A stretch of DNA of 64,000 nucleotides, taken from the NCBI GenBank assembly GCA_945901855.1, contig CAMDLT010000005.1, positions 1 to 64,000 of the forward strand, in the 5' to 3' direction. Below the pieces are notes generated by a model. It saw only the letters and a program-made list of their open reading frames with translations. It did no database searches and was not told the origin of the DNA. Positions 1 to 11,976 of this stretch are shown in pieces. Each line of letters begins with the position of its first letter. The first letter of the stretch is position 1. The position numbers and the translations under genes were made by a program. This DNA is from Asaia bogorensis. Lineage in GTDB: Bacteria; Pseudomonadota; Alphaproteobacteria; CACIAM-22H2.

Positions 1-110
1 GCGCTCGCAATCGATATGCCGAACCGCTCGGCGGCCGCTCGGCGCGAAAGCCCGCCCGCAACCGCCGCCACAACACGAGACCGCAAATCCTGAGAAAGTG
101 ATCGCGCCAT
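1..110 (-). mobile_element. IS630-type transposase, N-terminal fragment (runs off window start)
   Basis: Reading the reverse strand from an ATG at 110 gives an open frame of 36 codons up to the window edge. It begins MARSLSQDLRSRVV and continues through an AGGLSRRAAAERFGIS segment. That is the N-terminal helix-turn-helix typical of IS630/Tc1-mariner-like transposases, which cut and paste DNA at TA targets with a DDE catalytic domain (not visible here, it lies outside the window). A short inverted repeat, GTACTGG at 113-119 and CCAGTAC at 128-134, sits just upstream of the start. The element end should lie a little further to the right. Family call from the N-terminus only. Confidence 0.75.
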
Positions 111-847
111 CCGTACTGGCCTCCACTCCAGTACAAAGCTTGAATCACAATTCGCGGCAGTTGGGAATCCCCTGCGATTCCTTCAGCTCGGAATTTGCTC
201 TAACTATCCGCACGCCTGCGCCGCCGACCGAGCAATTGCCGGGGTTCTCCGAACTCACCGACGATGACCGCACGACGCTTGAAAACATCCCGGTCATCCC
301 AGACGATGCGCGCAAGGAGATCGGCGGCGTTGTCGCGGGTGTAATCGTCGAAAGCATTCAGTACGATGACGGCCGCACCGACAATCGCGGCACGGAAGCG
401 ACTGTGACCGGCAACAACATCGTGGCGAAGGCGTGCGACGAGGCCATTGCAAATTCGCGAATCGCCGACATCATCGACCACACCGGCGGCGCTTCGAAGG
501 GTGGCGCAGGGAAGAGCTACATGACCGAGAAGATGGTCGAGACCCTGGACCGCAATCGGCGTCCTGACTATTCGATGGGCGTGAACAAAGAGCTGGAGGG
601 TGAGTTCCCGTCGGGCCATATCAATACTGTCTCTACCCGTGCCGACGGCACTTTGACGGGCCGCGAGCAGCGCGCCTACGATGCGATAAAGCGTGCCGCC
701 GAAAAGCTGGACCCCGAGCTCGTGCAAACGATTCCAAAATTCAAAGAGGGCGACGACCCTGAGGAATACGCAAAGAAGGCGCGGGCGGCGTGCGACAAAG
801 TCGTCGGCGCATTGGAAAAACTCATTCTCGATTCGAAGCGTCCGTAG
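98..847 (+). CDS. hypothetical protein, probably 5'-truncated or misstarted next to the IS
   Basis: I do not recognise this protein. The longest frame opens with a GTG at 98, inside the divergent transposase gene, so the first 20 or so residues are probably IS sequence and the real start is unknown. There is no internal in-frame ATG until the KSYMTEKM region; a TTG at 161 is possible. The product is hydrophilic, with no membrane segment or signal peptide. It is rich in acidic and Lys residues and has a C-terminal segment predicted by eye to be helical (EYAKKARAACDKVVGALEKL). It is followed after 15 bp by another unknown gene on the same strand, probably as a pair. It may be the remnant of a gene interrupted by the insertion sequence. 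Confidence 0.45.
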   Translation: MIAPSVLASTPVQSLNHNSRQLGIPCDSFSSEFALTIRTPAPPTEQLPGFSELTDDDRTTLENIPVIPDDARKEIGGVVAGVIVESIQYDDGRTDNRGTEATVTGNNIVAKACDEAIANSRIADIIDHTGGASKGGAGKSYMTEKMVETLDRNRRPDYSMGVNKELEGEFPSGHINTVSTRADGTLTGREQRAYDAIKRAAEKLDPELVQTIPKFKEGDDPEEYAKKARAACDKVVGALEKLILDSKRP

Positions 848-862
848 AATTGAGGCCGCGTT

Positions 863-1657
863 ATGGACTTGAAAGAACTCATGTGGGAAGGCCCCGACCC
901 GATCGTCCCGCCGAATTTGGGGCACGAGGTTAGGTTCGCGTGGTGCCTGGAGGATTGGCGGCAGTTCGAGCTATCGGTGCGCGCCGCATATCCAAACGTC
1001 TTCTTCTACGAAAAGTTTCTGCGTTCCGAGCGGTCGGGCGAAATCGAGCCGAAATTGATGCGCATCGAGCGATTGGACCAGTCGCGTCCCGGTCGCGTCA
1101 TCCAAATGCTGTTTCCCGATCCGGCTTGGGAGCCGAAACTGATTCGAGGGCCGAACCAATATGGCAAGCCCGAATGGGATCTCGATCAGTATTGGTCCCC
1201 ACGCATTTGGATGGGGCCGCCAACGGCGGGGCCACGCGAAAATTTTGTCGGATGGGAAGGCGCCGAGGATGCAAATTTGCCCGCCTGGCCCGGGCGCTCC
1301 ATTCAAAGTTCCTACCGCCGCCAGTTCGAAAACGAGGTGACGTGCCAGTCCAAGATTCTAAATCTTGCGCGCAAACGCGGCCGTCGGATGGTCATCGTGT
1401 TTTGGAAGTCGTTCGCAGACTACCAGGCCGGAATTGGCAAGGTGCCCGAAAGAATTTTCCCAAAGAACTACTATGTATCCGAAGGCGTCCTTGACTGGTA
1501 TCGGCGAAGTCCGAAACACATGCTGGGCGTCAATTCCATGGCAGGTCGTGATTGGACGTTTGCCTATCTTCCCCCCGAAGACGTGCCCGATCATTTTTGG
1601 GGCGACGTCAAAAAACCTAAATGGGTCCTCGAAGCCATCGAGAAATACCGGCGATAG
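863..1657 (+). CDS. hypothetical protein (264 aa)
   Basis: Unrecognised soluble protein starting at an ATG 15 bp after the previous gene, with which it probably forms a two-gene unit. It is unusually rich in Trp and Tyr, spread along the whole length (for example WCLEDWRQFE and DQYWSPRIWMGPP), and has a basic stretch NLARKRGRRMVIVFWKSF near residue 175. There is no signal peptide or transmembrane segment. The two-gene unit next to an IS630 end suggests an accessory locus, but I see no toxin, nuclease or phage motif that would justify a function. Codon use is GC-rich like the neighbours, although a few AT-rich codons occur. Confidence 0.6.
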   Translation: MDLKELMWEGPDPIVPPNLGHEVRFAWCLEDWRQFELSVRAAYPNVFFYEKFLRSERSGEIEPKLMRIERLDQSRPGRVIQMLFPDPAWEPKLIRGPNQYGKPEWDLDQYWSPRIWMGPPTAGPRENFVGWEGAEDANLPAWPGRSIQSSYRRQFENEVTCQSKILNLARKRGRRMVIVFWKSFADYQAGIGKVPERIFPKNYYVSEGVLDWYRRSPKHMLGVNSMAGRDWTFAYLPPEDVPDHFWGDVKKPKWVLEAIEKYRR

Positions 1658-1874
1658 CCCTGCGCGCAGCGGCGGCCATCGCGGACATGCGGGCTGTTTG
1701 GCGCCGGTAACGCCGTGAAACGGAATTTTCGGCGTACCGCCGTGTTTTTGCCATTTTTGAACCTATTTATATCCGTATCGACCGCCTCGGCTTCCTTGGG
1801 GCATACTTGGACTAAGTTGCCCGACGGCCGAAACGCCGCTTTCCTTTTTTCTGGATCTCCAAGGAGTTCCCAAC

Positions 1875-3443
1875 GTGATTGTCCGAGCGCTTGCATCCGT
1901 AGCCCTGCTGTTCGCTTTGGCCCAACCCGGCACCGTGCAGGCCCAAGCGCCCGCACAGGCCCAAAGCCCCGCGCGCGCCAACACGCTCGCCCCCAACACG
2001 TTTGCCGATTTGGCCGAACGCCTTTTGCCGTCGGTCGTGAACATCCAGGTTGTCACGTCGCAAGCCGCCCAAGCGGGACCGCCCGGCGCGGGTCCGCGGC
2101 CCCCGGTTCCCGGCAACCCCCAGCAGCGCCGCCCCGAAGCCCAGCCGCAATTTCCGCCGGGCTCGCCGTTCGAAGATTTTTTCAAGGAATTCTTCGACCG
2201 TCAGGGGCGCGGCCCCGACCAGCCGCAGCAGCAGCGTCGCGGACAGTCGCTCGGTTCGGGCTTCGTGATCGATCCGGCGGGCTACGTTGTGACCAACAAC
2301 CACGTCATCGACGGGGCCGAGGAAATCCGCGTCGTGTTCCACGACAACCAAAGCCTGGTCGCCAAGCTGATCGGCAAGGATGCGCGCACCGACCTTGCTT
2401 TGCTGAAGGTCGAAAGCCGCACGCCGCTGGCGGCCGTCAAATTCGGCGACAGCGATCGCGCACGCGTGGGCGATTGGGTCGTTGCCATCGGCAATCCCTT
2501 CGGACTGGGCGGCAGCGTCACACAGGGGATCATCTCAGCGCGCCAGCGCGACATCAATGCTGGCCCTTACGACGATTTTCTGCAAACCGACGCCTCGATC
2601 AATCGCGGCAATTCGGGCGGGCCTTTGTTCAATCTTCAAGGCGACGTGATCGGCATCAATACGGCGATCTATTCGCCGACCGGCGGTTCGGTCGGGATCG
2701 GCTTTTCGATTCCGTCGGCCATCGCCAGCAATGTCGTGGCGCAGCTGCGCAAGGACGGACGCGTGCGGCGCGGCTGGCTTGGCGTCAACATCCAGAGCGT
2801 CACCGACGAAATCGCCGAGGGCGTCGGCCTTGATCGGGCGCGCGGCGCGCTTGTGGCGCGGGTGCCCGACAACGGCCCTGCGGCGCGCTCGAACATCCGT
2901 GCGGGCGACGTGATTTTGAAGTTCGACGGCAAGGACGTGACGGATATGCGTCGCCTGCCGCGTCTGGTCGCCGAAACGCCCGTCGACAAAGCCGTCAAAG
3001 TGGAAGTTTGGCGCAATCGCGCGCCCGTCACGCTCGACGTGCGTTTGGGCGAGCTTGAGGACGAGCAGGCGGCCCAAGCGGGGCCGGGCGGCAATCGGCC
3101 CCCGCAGCAGGGCCAAGCGCCCGCAGCGCCGCGCAACGAGCTCGACGTATTGGGCATGACGCTCGCCCCCGTTTCGAGCGAGCTGCGCCAGCGCTTTACG
3201 CTGCCCGAACGCCAGCGCGGCGTGGTGGTGACGGCCGTGGTCGAAGGGTCGGTCGCGCAGGAACGCGGCATTCGTCCGGGCGACGTGATCGTGGAAGTGG
3301 CGCAGACCGAAGTGGCGCAACCCGCGCAAGTGCAGGAGAAAGTGCGCGAGCAGCGCGGCCAGGGCCGCCGCTCGGTGCTGATCATGGTCGAGCGCGCGGG
3401 CGAACAGCGTTTTGTCGGCTTGCCCGTCGAACCGCGCGGTTGA
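1875..3443 (+). CDS. Do/HtrA-family periplasmic serine protease (DegP/DegQ type)
   Basis: Protein quality-control endopeptidase of the periplasm. The GTG start at 1875 is preceded by AAGGAG and gives a signal peptide ending near VQAQA (residues 20-25). A Pro/Gln-rich linker (about 65-125) precedes the trypsin-like domain. The triad is visible: His143 in NNHVIDGA, Asp173 in ARTDLALL and Ser247 in NRGNSGGP. Two PDZ domains follow (about 285-375 and 425-510), the first containing RRGWLGVNI. Length 522 aa is normal for the family. A second Gln/Pro/Ala-rich spacer separates the PDZ domains. It is monocistronic, ending 15 bp before the convergent ubiX. Which member (DegP, DegQ or MucD) cannot be decided from sequence alone. 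Confidence 0.93.
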   Translation: MIVRALASVALLFALAQPGTVQAQAPAQAQSPARANTLAPNTFADLAERLLPSVVNIQVVTSQAAQAGPPGAGPRPPVPGNPQQRRPEAQPQFPPGSPFEDFFKEFFDRQGRGPDQPQQQRRGQSLGSGFVIDPAGYVVTNNHVIDGAEEIRVVFHDNQSLVAKLIGKDARTDLALLKVESRTPLAAVKFGDSDRARVGDWVVAIGNPFGLGGSVTQGIISARQRDINAGPYDDFLQTDASINRGNSGGPLFNLQGDVIGINTAIYSPTGGSVGIGFSIPSAIASNVVAQLRKDGRVRRGWLGVNIQSVTDEIAEGVGLDRARGALVARVPDNGPAARSNIRAGDVILKFDGKDVTDMRRLPRLVAETPVDKAVKVEVWRNRAPVTLDVRLGELEDEQAAQAGPGGNRPPQQGQAPAAPRNELDVLGMTLAPVSSELRQRFTLPERQRGVVVTAVVEGSVAQERGIRPGDVIVEVAQTEVAQPAQVQEKVREQRGQGRRSVLIMVERAGEQRFVGLPVEPRG

Positions 3444-3458
3444 CGCGCGGGTACGCGT

Positions 3459-3490
3459 TCAAACGCTGGGCGTCTCGCCCCAGCGTTTGA
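3459..3490. terminator. 12-bp perfect hairpin between convergent degP-like gene and ubiX
   Basis: TCAAACGCTGGG (3459-3470) pairs perfectly with CCCAGCGTTTGA (3479-3490) around an 8-nt loop. It lies 15 bp after the protease stop and includes the ubiX stop codon. It could end transcription from the left, but there is no T-tract on either side, so it may only protect transcript ends. Confidence 0.35.
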
Positions 3491-4031
3491 CGAGCCCGCT
3501 TTCGATGTCGAACAGATCGAGGGCGCGGCCGACCGTATGGGCCACCAAATCCTCGATCGTTTTGGGGCGTGCATAAAAAGCCGGGACTGGCGGCAGGATG
3601 ACGGCCCCGATTTCGGCGGCTTGCGTCAATGCGCGCAAATGCCCGACATGCAGCGGGGCCTCGCGCGCGAGCAGCACCACGCGGCGCCTTTCTTTGAGCT
3701 GCACGTCGGCCGCGCGCGTGAGCAGCCCGGTCGTGTTGCCGTAGGCAATCTCCGAGACCGAGCGCATCGAGCAGGGCGCCACGACCATGCCGAGCGTCTT
3801 GAACGAACCCGACGAGATCGCAGCGCCCAGATCTTCAGCCGAATGCACGACGCTGGCGAGGCTTGCGACGTGTTTGGCGGTGTAGTCCGTTTCGTAGGCG
3901 AGCGTCATGGCCGCCGTTTTGGTCATGACGAGATGGGATTCGATCTTCGCGTCGCGCAGCGCTTCGAGCATGCGTACGCCGTAGATCGCCCCCGACGCCC
4001 CCGAAATGCCGACAATGAGCCGTTTGGTCAT
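3459..4031 (-). CDS. ubiX: flavin prenyltransferase UbiX
   Basis: Makes the prenylated FMN cofactor used by the UbiD decarboxylase in ubiquinone synthesis. The 190-aa protein matches the usual length. The N-terminus, KRLIVGISGASGAIYGVRML, is the Rossmann-like FMN-binding start of the family. AISSGSFKTLGMVVAPCSMR contains the conserved SGS and PCS segments, and the later VLLAREAPLH and MPPVPAFY-like (LPPVPAFYARP) motifs are also typical. Its start lies 50 bp from the 3' end of serB, in the same direction, so the two are probably co-transcribed. Quinone supply fits a respiring and photosynthetic cell, but this is a housekeeping gene. Confidence 0.94.
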   Translation of the reverse strand: MTKRLIVGISGASGAIYGVRMLEALRDAKIESHLVMTKTAAMTLAYETDYTAKHVASLASVVHSAEDLGAAISSGSFKTLGMVVAPCSMRSVSEIAYGNTTGLLTRAADVQLKERRRVVLLAREAPLHVGHLRALTQAAEIGAVILPPVPAFYARPKTIEDLVAHTVGRALDLFDIESGLVKRWGETPSV

Positions 4032-4081
4032 CGAGAACTCCCTTGCAGCGCCACTCGCGTGGCTGTGGACCCGCGCGCGAC

Positions 4082-4963
4082 TCAGCCGACAAATTCGGTG
4101 CGCGTATAGCCTTGCAGATACAAAAGCGCCGTCAGATCGCCATGCCGGATATTGAGGCGGGCCTGCGCCGCGACCGCCGGTTTTGCGCGGAATGCGACGC
4201 CGAAACCGGCGGCGCCCAACATGGCAAGGTCGTTGGCGCCGTCGCCGACCGTGATCGTCGATTCGAGGGGAGCGCCGATCTCGCCTGCGAGTTTTTCCAG
4301 CGTCGCGAGTTTGGCCTCGCGGCCCAGGATCGGTTCGGCAACCGTGCCCGCGAGCTTTGCGTTGGCGATGTCGAGCCGGTTGGCAAAATCCTGCTCGAAA
4401 CCGAGCCGCTCGCGCACAAGGGCCGTGAAAAACGTAAAACCGCCCGACACAATGGCCGTACGAGCCCCGTTCGCGCGCATCGTGGCGGCAAGCGTTTGGG
4501 CCCCCGGCACGATGCGAATGCCGCGCGCGGCGCGGTCGAGCAGATCGACGGGTTTGCCTTCGAGCAGGGCGACGCGCGTGGCAAGCGCTGCGCGGAAATC
4601 GAGTTCGCCGTTCATCGCGCGCCTGGTGATCTCGGCGACATGCGCGCCGATGCCCAAAAGCTCGGCCATATCGTCGAGCATTTCGTTCTCGATCAGCGTC
4701 GATTCCATGTCGGCAACCAGCAGGCGTTTCTTGCGACCCGCTGCCGGCACCAGATTGGCATCGACGGGCGCTTGGCCGATCGATGCGCGCGCACGTTCCA
4801 GAATGCGTGCAGGATCGTCCGGCTTGGGGTAAAGCTCGACCGCAATGCCAGGGGCAAGCACGCGAGTCGGTTGCTGCACGCCAACGGCACTTTCGATCTT
4901 GTGCACGTCGATTGCGGGCTGAGCGGGATCGGCGGTAAGGACAAGGACTGGGGCAGGGTTCAT
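4082..4963 (-). CDS. serB: phosphoserine phosphatase SerB
   Basis: Last step of serine synthesis, hydrolysing O-phosphoserine; cytosolic HAD-superfamily enzyme. The start at 4963 (MNPAPVLVLTA) gives 293 aa, a normal length with an N-terminal ACT-like region of about 75 residues. HAD motif I is seen as ADMESTLIENEM (nucleophile Asp85, with Glu in place of the second Asp of DxDxT, a variant I also associate with alphaproteobacterial SerB). Motif II is IVSGGFTFF, and motifs III/IV are in the last quarter, including GDGANDLAML. It is divergent from miaA with only 12 bp between the start codons, so each promoter must lie in the neighbouring coding region or in that gap. Confidence 0.93.
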   Translation of the reverse strand: MNPAPVLVLTADPAQPAIDVHKIESAVGVQQPTRVLAPGIAVELYPKPDDPARILERARASIGQAPVDANLVPAAGRKKRLLVADMESTLIENEMLDDMAELLGIGAHVAEITRRAMNGELDFRAALATRVALLEGKPVDLLDRAARGIRIVPGAQTLAATMRANGARTAIVSGGFTFFTALVRERLGFEQDFANRLDIANAKLAGTVAEPILGREAKLATLEKLAGEIGAPLESTITVGDGANDLAMLGAAGFGVAFRAKPAVAAQARLNIRHGDLTALLYLQGYTRTEFVG

Positions 4964-4975
4964 GGCGGCGGGATC

Positions 4976-5929
4976 ATGGTGAAGCGCAAGTCGGAAGGCA
5001 AGCCGGGCGAAAAGCCAAACGCCGTGATCGTCGGCGGACCGACCGCGTCGGGCAAGTCGGCGGCCGCGATCGCGATGGCGCAAGCGTTCGACGGCGTCGT
5101 GATCAACGCGGATTCGATGCAGCTTTATCGCGAGCTCGACGTGCTGACGGCGCGCCCCTCGCGCGCCGACGAAGCCGTTGTGCCGCACAAACTTTATGGC
5201 GTTTGGTCGGCCGCTTCGCACGGCACGGTCGGGCGCTGGCGGACAGCGGCGCTGGCCGAAATCGAGGCCGCCAACAAAGCGGGCAAACTTGCGATCGTGT
5301 GCGGCGGAACGGGCATGTACCTCAAATCCCTCGTCGAGGGGCTGAGCCACGTGCCGGAAATCCCGCCCGAAATCCGCATCGCCGCGCGGCGCCGCATGGA
5401 CATGATCGGCGCCCCGGCGTTTTTTGCCGCCCTCAAAAAGCGCGACCCCGCAGCGGGCGCGAGGCTTGGATCGACCGACCGCCAGCGCATGCTGCGCGCT
5501 TGGGAGGTGCTCGAGGCGACCGGGCGCACGCTGGCCGATTTTCAGGCCGAAGATCCGCCGTCGCGCGATGTTTGGCCAAGTTTGGTGCTGCTGCCGCCGC
5601 GCGATGTGCAGCGCCAGACCGTTGCCGCACGGGCCTTGCGCATGATCGAAGCCGGGGCGGTTACCGAAGTGCGCAACTTGCTGGCGCTCGGCTTGACGGA
5701 CGATCTGCCCGCCATGCGTGCCTTGGGGGTCCGCGAAATTGCAGGATTTTTGCGCGGCGATTACGATTTAGATCATGGAATCAATCTTATGGCGGCCGCC
5801 ACGCAGCGTTTTGCCAAGCGTCAGGCAACCTGGTTTCGCGGCCAAATGAAGCATGCGACCTTCCTGACGGCGCAATATTCGGAAAGTTTGATGCCAGAGA
5901 TTCGCACGTTTATTAAACAAATCGGTTGA
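4976..5929 (+). CDS. miaA: tRNA dimethylallyltransferase MiaA
   Basis: Adds a dimethylallyl group to A37 of UNN-reading tRNAs. The ATG at 4976 gives 317 aa, typical for the family. The P-loop GGPTASGKS spans residues 20-28 and the substrate-binding DSMQLYREL starts at 46. GGTGMYLKSL is the next family signature and RMLRAWEVLEATG follows. The C-terminus carries the ALGVREIAGFL and AKRQATWFRGQ segments expected of MiaA. No RBS is obvious between the divergent serB start and this ATG. The gene ends 65 bp before ilvB, on the same strand; a promoter-like sequence lies at its very end. Confidence 0.95.
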   Translation: MVKRKSEGKPGEKPNAVIVGGPTASGKSAAAIAMAQAFDGVVINADSMQLYRELDVLTARPSRADEAVVPHKLYGVWSAASHGTVGRWRTAALAEIEAANKAGKLAIVCGGTGMYLKSLVEGLSHVPEIPPEIRIAARRRMDMIGAPAFFAALKKRDPAAGARLGSTDRQRMLRAWEVLEATGRTLADFQAEDPPSRDVWPSLVLLPPRDVQRQTVAARALRMIEAGAVTEVRNLLALGLTDDLPAMRALGVREIAGFLRGDYDLDHGINLMAAATQRFAKRQATWFRGQMKHATFLTAQYSESLMPEIRTFIKQIG

Positions 5930-5954
5930 CGCTCTGCCGGACGGCTTCTATGGT
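5926..5954 (+). promoter_or_regulatory. candidate sigma70-type promoter for ilvBHC
   Basis: TTGACG (5926-5931), a 17-bp spacer and TATGGT (5949-5954) start at the miaA stop codon and lie 40 bp before the ilvB ATG. It matches the spacing of housekeeping promoters. No leader peptide with a run of branched-chain codons or terminator/antiterminator pair is visible in the short leader. Confidence 0.35.
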
Positions 5955-5994
5955 CCGCGCCCTTGAACGGCATTTTTTGAAAGGAAACCCGACA

Positions 5995-9454
<3,460 letters not shown>

Positions 9455-9513
9455 CGCTCAACCGAAGAATGTTCGCGACCCTCGGGCTCGTCCCGAGGAT
9501 CGACGAGACGATC

Positions 9514-9543
9514 AAACCCCGCCGGAAACGGCGGGGTTTTTTT
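9514..9543 (+). terminator. intrinsic terminator of ilvBHC
   Basis: An 11-bp perfect stem (AAACCCCGCCG, 9514-9524, with CGGCGGGGTTT, 9529-9539) closes on a GAAA tetraloop and runs into seven Ts (9537-9543). A second short hairpin, CCTCGGG (9480-9486) with CCCGAGG (9492-9498), lies just upstream. Confidence 0.88.
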
Positions 9544-9816
9544 GTCGTGGGGACACGTTCGCGGCCGCGCCCGCTTGCCTTGGTGCGGATTGCGGCTTTG
9601 CGGGGCTGCCCGATTTTGCTCGCCAAGCCGTCAACCCCGAAGTTGTAAAAACTTCAGCTCGCACGGTCGCCGCAAAATTTGCGGTTCGGTCGAGCGATAT
9701 GTGCCGAAAGCGCCGCATTTTCGTCTTCAGATCGCTACAGTGGCATTCCAGGTCTTGATTTTCGACGCAATGCAATCTAAAAAGGGACTTACAATCGTAT
9801 TTTAGAAAGCGAACAA
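9544..9816. other. intergenic region before the Xre gene; no gene seen
   Basis: Together with the terminator this makes a 362-bp gap between ilvC and the regulator gene. It is noticeably more AT-rich towards its right end (TACAATCGTATTTTAGAAAG just before 9817), which probably holds the regulator promoter. I see no convincing ORF, RNA gene or repeat. Confidence 0.4.
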
Positions 9817-10251
9817 ATGGCCCGCAAACCGACAAAAGCCCGTTCCACCACGCCCGTCGATCACCATGTCGGCGCGGCTGTTCGTACGCGACGCGTCGAG
9901 CTCGGCATGTCGCAGACCGACCTTGCGAACGCTTCCGGGATCACGTTCCAGCAGATTCAAAAATATGAAAACGGGGCGAACCGCGTATCGGCCTCCAGGC
10001 TCTGGCAGTTTGCGGCCGTCCTGGGCGTTCCGGTCGATTATTTTTTCGCCGGCCTTGCGACCCACAAACTGACGAAGGCGCAGCTCTCCGCGATCGAAGC
10101 CGAGCGCCGCGGACTTCTTGCGCGCGACCAGACGATCGATTCCGACACGCTCAAGCTCGCGCGCCAGGTCGCAAGCTTGAAGGACGAAAAACTCAAACTC
10201 CGCCTCAAGACGATGCTCTCGGTTCTGGCCTCGGGCGGGAATCTCGCATAA
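9817..10251 (+). CDS. Xre-family (Cro/CI-type) helix-turn-helix regulator
   Basis: A 144-aa DNA-binding protein. After a short basic N-terminus, residues about 19-75 form a Cro/CI helix-turn-helix: [19 protein letters not shown], then [20 protein letters not shown] with the recognition helix, and [13 protein letters not shown]. The C-terminal third is charged and helical ([19 protein letters not shown]). This architecture is common in alphaproteobacteria as small Xre regulators of unknown target. It stands alone between the ilv operon and a membrane-protein gene, and nothing in the sequence identifies what it controls. Confidence 0.88.
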   Translation: MARKPTKARSTTPVDHHVGAAVRTRRVELGMSQTDLANASGITFQQIQKYENGANRVSASRLWQFAAVLGVPVDYFFAGLATHKLTKAQLSAIEAERRGLLARDQTIDSDTLKLARQVASLKDEKLKLRLKTMLSVLASGGNLA

Positions 10252-10419
10252 CCGCCGCCCGTCGGTTCGATCGCGACGCGTCGGTTCTTCAGACCCGGCG
10301 AGTCTAGTTTGAATCGACGTGAACGCCGTGCGGCCATCGATGCGCGCACGGTTCAAGGCTTGTCGGCTGCGACGGCGCTGGGCGCTTGATCGTCGCCGAG
10401 CAACCTTGCAAACTCGGCC

Positions 10420-11130
10420 ATGCTCGAACACTCGACGCATCTTGCTCTGGTTGCCGACGCCGACCGTTGGGGCGTCGCATTTGCATTGCTGCTTGCGGGA
10501 TTGGCAGGCGGGTTTGTGCATTGTGCCGCCATGTGCGGGCCGTTCGTGATGGCGCAAGCAGTTCAACATCTCGATGCAGCGCCTTTGCGACGTCTCGCGG
10601 GCGCCGCGTTGCTGCCTTACCATCTGGGGCGCGCGACAAGTTATGCGGCCTTGGGCGCCGTTCTGGGCGGCGCGGGCGGCGCGATCGGCGATTTGCCCGG
10701 CGCCCGCTTTGTCCTGGCGACGGCACTGGCGCTTGCGGCCTTGCTGTTTTGTTTGCAGGCGTTCGGGCGTTTGCCGTCGGGGCTTGGCGGCGGTGCGTGG
10801 TTTGCGTCGCGACTGCGTCCGTATCTTGAAGATTCGTCCGGCTTGCGCGGCTATGTTTTGGGCGTCGGTCTGGGGTTCTTGCCGTGCGGATTTCTGTACG
10901 GCGCGCTTGCGGCTGCAGCCGGGACGGGCTCGGCCGCAGCGGGCGCGTTGGCGCTGGCGAGTTTTGCGCTTGGCACGGTGCCTGCCCTGCTGCTCGTCGG
11001 TTTTGCGGGCGCCATGGCGGCGCGGCGTGCCAAAGCTGCCGTTGGGCGCATCGTGCCGGGCTTGCTGCTGTTCAATGCGGCGGTCTTGCTGTGGCTGGCG
11101 TGGCGCGCCGTCGTTCAGGCGTCGGGGTAG
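10420..11130 (+). CDS. TauE/SafE-like multi-pass membrane protein (cbb3-associated type)
   Basis: A 236-aa very hydrophobic protein with about six membrane segments. HCAAMCGPFVMAQAV near residue 32 and GFLPCGFLYGALAAAAGTGS near residue 150 are the paired Cys-containing motifs of the short sulfite exporter TauE/SafE-like (UreH/CcdA-like) family often encoded with cbb3 oxidase assembly genes. It is known in such clusters as a putative copper or thiol handling factor; that role is inferred here from the position upstream of ccoNOQP. The start at ATG 10420 fits, though an upstream start is possible. The 3' end overlaps the convergent DUF2189 gene by 16 bp. Confidence 0.8.
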   Translation: MLEHSTHLALVADADRWGVAFALLLAGLAGGFVHCAAMCGPFVMAQAVQHLDAAPLRRLAGAALLPYHLGRATSYAALGAVLGGAGGAIGDLPGARFVLATALALAALLFCLQAFGRLPSGLGGGAWFASRLRPYLEDSSGLRGYVLGVGLGFLPCGFLYGALAAAAGTGSAAAGALALASFALGTVPALLLVGFAGAMAARRAKAAVGRIVPGLLLFNAAVLLWLAWRAVVQASG

Positions 11131-11924
11131 GTGACCATATCCTTGTAGCAATGCCAGCTGGCATAGCCGACCAGCGGCATCGTTACCGCGAGCCCGAGGA
11201 AAAACGGCACCATGCCGAGCACGCTGAAACCGCAGATCAGCACGGCCCACAGCGTCATCGGCTTGAGATTTTCGCGTACCACCACGAAGGACGTCGCGAT
11301 CGCGATCCAAACCGGCGTTTGCGGCCGATCGAGCAGCATCGGGATCGATACGGCCGAGATCGCGAACGTTGCCGCTGCCAGCACGAACCCGACGAGGGTG
11401 CCGACGATCAAGAACGGCAGCGACTGCGCTGAAAACAGCGTGAGATCCGCCAGATCCTGCAGATTCGTGCGCGGCACGCCGAAGAAGATCGCAAATATCA
11501 GGGTGGCCATGCGCGTCCAGAACAGATTCAGCAGCATCAGCACGAGTCCCATATAGGCGATGTGCTCGGGATTGGCGCGAAAGGCCAGCATGGCGGCTGT
11601 CAGATCCGCCGGTTCCCCCGCTTCCAGGCGCCGGCTCGTTTCGTAGAGACCGACGGCAAACAAGGGTGCCAACAGCATGAATCCGGCGGCAAGCGGGACC
11701 AAAAGATAGATAGAGCCGCTCGCATAGAGCGCCAGCGCGATCGCAAATCCCGCGACGACGAATGTAGCGCCATAGCCGAAACCGACGCGCGGCGCCGCCA
11801 TCAGATCTTTCCAGCCGCGGCCGATCCACACCCAAGGCTGGTCGAGCCCGACACGTCGAACGAGCGGACTGGCCCCCCGAAAGACCGCAATCGACTCGCC
11901 CGGTGCTGCGCGTTCTCCGATCAT
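11115..11924 (-). CDS. DUF2189-family integral membrane protein
   Basis: The ATG at 11924 follows a GGGAGG ribosome site and gives 269 aa; the frame extends further upstream but without better signals. About six hydrophobic segments are seen, with LMAAPRVGFGYGATFVVAGF near residue 40 and LKPMTLWAVLICGFSVLGM near the C-terminus, ending GYASWHCYKDMV. These belong to the DUF2189 family of alphaproteobacterial membrane proteins, which is frequently found beside cytochrome oxidase genes and has no proven function. It is divergent from ccoN. The FNR-type box at 11977-11990 lies 53 bp from its start and could control both directions. Confidence 0.85.
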   Translation of the reverse strand: MIGERAAPGESIAVFRGASPLVRRVGLDQPWVWIGRGWKDLMAAPRVGFGYGATFVVAGFAIALALYASGSIYLLVPLAAGFMLLAPLFAVGLYETSRRLEAGEPADLTAAMLAFRANPEHIAYMGLVLMLLNLFWTRMATLIFAIFFGVPRTNLQDLADLTLFSAQSLPFLIVGTLVGFVLAAATFAISAVSIPMLLDRPQTPVWIAIATSFVVVRENLKPMTLWAVLICGFSVLGMVPFFLGLAVTMPLVGYASWHCYKDMVTYPDA

Positions 11925-11976
11925 GCGAACCTCCCTCGATTGGCAGCAAAATTCGTCGAAATCGAGGGGCCGCGCA

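Noticed and set aside
1715-2833. 372-codon frame overlapping the Do-type protease
   Set aside because: Arg/Pro-rich shadow of the protease gene, without homology-like motifs.
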